Source of the DNA: JBEIJQ01 sp040380145
Lineage (GTDB): Bacteria; Bacteroidota; Bacteroidia; Chitinophagales; Saprospiraceae
Reading direction: 5' to 3'
Assembly: GCA_040380145.1 (NCBI GenBank)
Contig: JBEIJQ010000110.1
Location: 1 to 10,556, forward strand
DNA: 10,556 bases
Positions within the stretch are counted from its first letter, which is position 1, and every line of letters starts with the position of its first letter. Below, piece after piece: positions 7,801-10,556 of the stretch. Position numbers and translations under genes: made by a program. The notes beneath the pieces are model-generated. The model searched no databases, was not told where the DNA came from, and saw nothing but the letters and a program-made list of their open reading frames with translations.

Positions 7801-7910
7801 TAAAGAAAGAGCTGCTGGACCAAAACGATTGTCGGCGGGATTTTGAAGCGATGTTCACTTTGACCAAAGGAATGGTCGATCGATATTTCTCAAAAAAGAA
7901 AAAACAATGA
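4824..7910 (+). CDS. recC: Exodeoxyribonuclease V gamma subunit RecC
   Basis: A 1028-residue RecC, slightly shorter than the E. coli protein of about 1120. RecC holds RecB and RecD together, splits the duplex and scans the 3' strand for Chi. It has a helicase-like fold without ATPase activity, and accordingly no Walker A P-loop is present. Family resemblance shows at the N-terminus (VHTYSRPE, then an ITGHQETNDWL segment), in the REVEGLYHYL region with RDICVVCPDIKRYAP, and near residues 745-765 with PLDQLISFVVDPIKHYYNR, which corresponds to the start of the nuclease-like C-terminal domain. It begins on the last base of the recD stop (TAATG) and ends in ATGA shared with recB, so all three subunits should be made in coupled fashion. 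The residues that set Chi specificity cannot be read off by eye, and the Chi sequence of this organism is unknown. Confidence 0.93.
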   Translation: MGLSVHTYSRPEEAIPHLCEKVKALPGVFAPVWIITGHQETNDWLTEAMARELNISGHVHFQSPQDLVCMVHHFLEAGRPRSEWLKQEVITWLIDDALASADTDKLTQYFAGNPLKRYALSVEVAALFEQYQTDSPALIRSWNEGNPVHDNAEDGHWQWAIWKKLKALAGDRFADLPTLCDQIREGLQDDQKVAVLQAKLPQLHGFGGLAYTQDFVRLLEELSRHIEVIIYRHDLITPGAGHEVTGRLATYAAHEQRLFEGFEPTALSAVQPPRSGSSLLQQVQARLRGDQLPVRPVEAGDDSIGIHAHYTVDREVEGLYHYLIRQFESDPTLGQRDICVVCPDIKRYAPAIKTWFERESFKIACTFYDTGHRFHRSPYPALEALLRLDADEFTSSKVISLLDFSYIREKFGLTEDISLLKRMLNEANIRHGFAGDPDKETHLVSWEYGFKRLLYGACLKPGIAHPVQFAGAEFTPVDSFEGAEVDQIVRLYHFVRTLHDWLKSREESRTLEEWVAFTDALTVEIFLEVKEHDPLKFNRILESLSVAHSFLPEKKVYFQTYRHCMLSALARMEPAEKSGFGGVRFIAPNAYLSAPARIYAFLGMNGEVFPRNSHRLSFDLSDPALPQKSDCDRHLFLNFLLAPRDKVFISYLGRNVKNNDSIPPSALLEELWTVVREFSPSAKDLKSFTVHHPLHSFSQQYAEGGSRLVRYVEKKSDTSRIWKEKASDAGRKVWEEDDDGRIIVPLDQLISFVVDPIKHYYNRVLRVYYYDRERETEERELFALGNLEKWAVKDRVLADRLTGVQDQVRLRFELKQSGALPLKHLGTVGYDEAEEAVREALAAIGDWVPHRAEIVEVEVAIGDRYLIKGKIPSVDNHGAKYLFITTSSDKPKYQIRALINHQLLKLDGRWPNMELRYVAKKDGMSINLLGDPEFIQALCDKMVEGSERLIPFYIHCLNNFEIGNQESLQEQAILRLEDTNDGYNFSDYFENIVKKELLDQNDCRRDFEAMFTLTKGMVDRYFSKKKKQ

Positions 7911-9868
7911 AACTGGAGGTTTTAAAAACACCCTTGGAAAAAGCCAATCTCATCGAAGCATCGGCGGGTACCGGCAAGACCTACTCCATTGCGGTATTGA
8001 TGCTGCGGCTGTTGTTGGAGAAGAAAATGCCGATCGAAAAAATCCTGTTGGTGACCTTCACCGAGGATGCGGCCAAGGAGTTGAAAAGCCGCAGCGCCCA
8101 TTTCATTCGTTCGGGGCTGATGGAGCTGGAACATCCGGGCTCCGTCGAAGACCCCAACATACGGGAGATCGTGGACAATGGCCCCCCGGAGGAGTACCGC
8201 CAGCTGCTGTCCCGGGCCCTTTTCGACATCGACAAGGCCAAGATCAGCACCATCCACAGTTTTTGCCAGCAGACGCTCACCGCGTTTGCTTTTGAAACCG
8301 GGCAATCCTTCGGAATGGAACTCTGGTCCAACATCGATGCCCTCATCGACCATGAGTTGAGTGATCTTTGGAGAAATGAAATGGCCGCAAAAGATCCGGA
8401 GATCATCCTGGCGGGCAAGCTGAACGAGTTCGACTGGTTCAAATCCGCGGTTGTGCAAGCGCTGAACGGCAAAACCTTGAAGGCGATCGGAGCCGGGCAC
8501 AGCCAACTCGAAGTAGAACTGGCCGCTGTCATCGACCGGGTGGTGCCCCAAGTGAAAGAGCGCGTCGAGCGCAAAAACATCCTGACCTTCGACGATATGA
8601 TCCGTGCCCTGCACCACAAAAAGGAGGATGAGCGGCTACAAAAATTCCTCAGGGCCCAATACGACGCTGTTTTTGTGGACGAGTTTCAGGATACGGACCT
8701 GCTGCAATATGAGATTTTCTACCATTTCTTTCAGCGGGACGGCGGGAAAGTGATTTTTTACATCGGAGATCCCAAGCAATCCATTTACAGTTTTCGGAAC
8801 GCGGATCTGGATGTTTATCGCAGGGCAAAAGAGGAAATTGCGCACTCCGAGGGGCAATCGTGGCACATGAACGTCAATTTCCGATCCAGCAGAGAATTGT
8901 TGGATCGCTGCAACGAATTTTTCTGTTCTTCGGACGGATTTCATCCGTTTTCCTTTGATGTAAAGGGAGATCATGCCATTGAGTACCGAGCGGTGGATCC
9001 CAAGGAGCCGGAGGAAAATACAGGCTTACAGGACAGGGATGGTTCGGTGAAGTCTTTCGTGGTCCGGGAGTTCGACGGAGATGTGAACAAGGAACTGACC
9101 GATCGGATCCGCTATCTGTTGGGCGGGGGCGTCATGTTGAACGGACAACCGATCCGGCCGCGCGACATCGCCGTCATCATGCGGACCAACAAGCAGTGTC
9201 AAAAACTGAAGAAAGCCTTGTCCCAAGCGACCATTCCGGCCGTGGTGATGGACGATACGAGTATTTTTCACACGCAGGAGGCCACGACCTTGCAATATCT
9301 GTTGAAGGCTTTGTTGGAAACAACCGAGAGCAACATCAATGCTTTTTTGATGGAGCCCCTGTTGAATTACGGTGGGGAGGATATCAAAAAGGTCCATTTC
9401 GATGAACTGGTCCCTTTGTTCAAAAAATGGCGCAACCGGTGGGACACCCACGGGTTGCCGGCCATCATGGAGAACATCCGGCAGGAGCTGGACATACAGT
9501 CCAAGTGGGAGGACAACGTGACCAAAGGGCATCGGATCTTGTCCAATCTCCAGCAATTGACCGACATTTTGCAGACCCGCACGGCCAACCTGCGCTTGAC
9601 GCCGGAGGATGTGTACCGTTTTTTAAAAACCCAGATCAAATCCGGCGGCAAGGACTTGGGCGATCTCGAGCAAGCGACCGAGTACAGCGTGCGCATCGAA
9701 AGCGACGAAGAGGCCGTTCAGATCATGACCATCCACAAAAGCAAGGGGCTGGAATTTCCGATCGTGTTGCTGGGGAATTTGGAGTTGAAGAACGAGCCGT
9801 TGTGGCAGCACAACTTTTTTCCTGTAAATTTGAAGGGCAAAAATATTTTGTCAAATACCACAATGTAG
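7907..9868 (+). CDS. recB: RecB helicase portion, ends early at a frame break
   Basis: A 653-codon frame holding the UvrD-like helicase part of RecB, the 3'-5' motor and nuclease subunit of RecBCD. Motifs are intact: Walker A ASAGTGKT (18-25), motif Ia VTFTEDAAKEL (from about 49), TIHSFCQ, Walker B VDEFQDTD (257-264), motif III GDPKQSIYSFR (287-297), motif IV NFRSS (324-328), and motif V TIHKSKGLEF (608-617). The frame stops at TAG 9866-9868, before motif VI and the nuclease domain, both of which are encoded immediately downstream in the -1 frame. A two-part gene with one indel is the simplest reading. The ATG lies in an ATGA overlap with the recC stop, preceded by an A-rich stretch instead of a Shine-Dalgarno site. 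If the stop is real, the product would be a helicase lacking its arginine-finger motif and thus probably inactive. Confidence 0.92.
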   Translation: MKLEVLKTPLEKANLIEASAGTGKTYSIAVLMLRLLLEKKMPIEKILLVTFTEDAAKELKSRSAHFIRSGLMELEHPGSVEDPNIREIVDNGPPEEYRQLLSRALFDIDKAKISTIHSFCQQTLTAFAFETGQSFGMELWSNIDALIDHELSDLWRNEMAAKDPEIILAGKLNEFDWFKSAVVQALNGKTLKAIGAGHSQLEVELAAVIDRVVPQVKERVERKNILTFDDMIRALHHKKEDERLQKFLRAQYDAVFVDEFQDTDLLQYEIFYHFFQRDGGKVIFYIGDPKQSIYSFRNADLDVYRRAKEEIAHSEGQSWHMNVNFRSSRELLDRCNEFFCSSDGFHPFSFDVKGDHAIEYRAVDPKEPEENTGLQDRDGSVKSFVVREFDGDVNKELTDRIRYLLGGGVMLNGQPIRPRDIAVIMRTNKQCQKLKKALSQATIPAVVMDDTSIFHTQEATTLQYLLKALLETTESNINAFLMEPLLNYGGEDIKKVHFDELVPLFKKWRNRWDTHGLPAIMENIRQELDIQSKWEDNVTKGHRILSNLQQLTDILQTRTANLRLTPEDVYRFLKTQIKSGGKDLGDLEQATEYSVRIESDEEAVQIMTIHKSKGLEFPIVLLGNLELKNEPLWQHNFFPVNLKGKNILSNTTM

Positions 9869-10556
9869 CCGCTGCACAAAAAAACGAGGCTTACTCCAAA
9901 TTTTTCAAACAATTTGTTCGAGATGCCGACGAAGAAAACAAACGATTGATTTATGTGGCCGTGACAAGGGCCAAGTTTCATGTGGGACTTTTTGTTGAGC
10001 GGCGCGAGTTGAAAAAAGATGGAAATTACACCAAGACATCTATCGGCACCATCCATGCCTATCTCGATGCATTGGTTGAAAAAAACATACGAGGCAACTT
10101 CGAGGATGTCCCATGGCGGTCATCGACAGAAGCGGTGCTCTCGCCGCCCGGTCCATCCGTCCGGACAGTACTGCCCGAGTATCCCAAGCCGAATTTTCCG
10201 GACAAGAATTACCACAAACTGAGTTACTCCTTTATTTCGGGTGCGCACGGTTCGGTATTCGTTCCTGCGGAGCGCCCCTACGAGGAGGATTCCTATGAGC
10301 ATTTTGTGTTCAAGACATTGCCCAAGGGAGTGCAGGTCGGCCATCTGTTGCACCATATTTTTGAGTTCATCGACTTCACCTCGTCCGAGCAGAACGATGA
10401 ACTGATCCAGCGCGCGCTGATGCGCCATCTGCCGGGCAAAAAGGAAGATGGGCGGTTTATCGACCATTTGAAACAGTTGGTGGAGCGGGTGTCGGACGTG
10501 CGTCTGAGCGATGGCATTTCGCTGCGGGAAGTCGAGCGGGAGCAGCGCATCAACGA
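9844..10556 (+). CDS. recB: RecB C-terminal portion in shifted frame, runs off window
   Basis: Continuation of recB in the -1 frame, open without a stop to the last base of the window. It starts at my best-guess junction and has no start codon of its own. It encodes helicase motif VI as ENKRLIYVAVTRAK (about 9946-9975), then the linker, then LPKGVQVGHLLHHIFEFIDF. This last segment aligns with the start of the RecB nuclease domain, where E. coli has GNFLHSLLEE with metal-binding His956; the matching histidine here is encoded at 10351-10353. The remaining nuclease residues (the two aspartates and the lysine) would lie beyond the window. Counting from the recB start, this histidine falls near residue 815, so the protein is roughly 140 residues shorter before the nuclease than in E. 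coli. Sequence quality as protein is good throughout, which argues against an old pseudogene. Confidence 0.85.

Overview
The window looks like chromosomal DNA of a Bacteroidota member of fairly high GC. The evidence is two exact copies of the Bacteroidota -7 promoter hexamer pattern TAnnTTTG (TATATTTG at 200-207 and 2661-2668) and starts that lack Shine-Dalgarno sequences: recB is preceded only by an A-rich stretch, and recD, recC and parA have no GGAGG-like site at the usual distance. The taxonomic call is an inference from these signals and from protein character; no marker gene is present.

Layout. Positions 1-248 hold dispersed-type repeats and the promoter of a two-gene operon. Positions 249-2412 encode that operon: a Schlafen/AlbA_2-type protein with a C-terminal GHKL-like ATPase region, followed one base later by an orphan ParA-type ATPase. 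Positions 2413-3027 are non-coding. They hold a hairpin on the parA stop codon, a second copy of a 61-nt promoter-containing repeat, a consensus-like promoter, an 8-nt tandem tract and a second copy of another repeat. Positions 3028-10556 carry a tightly coupled recD-recC-recB operon for the RecBCD helicase-nuclease. recD and recC share one base and recC and recB share four. recB breaks frame near 9815-9866 and then continues in another frame to the window edge.

How it works together. RecB (3'-5' helicase and nuclease), RecC (inactive helicase-like scaffold expected to read Chi) and RecD (5'-3' helicase) would process double-strand DNA ends for recombination and degrade foreign linear DNA. 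The AlbA_2/ParA pair has no assigned function. It is spaced like a single translationally coupled unit, is bordered by two families of direct repeats, and may be an accessory cassette sitting beside the recBCD locus.

Most notable points: (1) the recB reading-frame break, which separates helicase motif V from motif VI and the nuclease domain; (2) the AlbA_2-GHKL plus ParA cassette; (3) two independent direct-repeat families bracketing that cassette, one of them containing the promoter itself.
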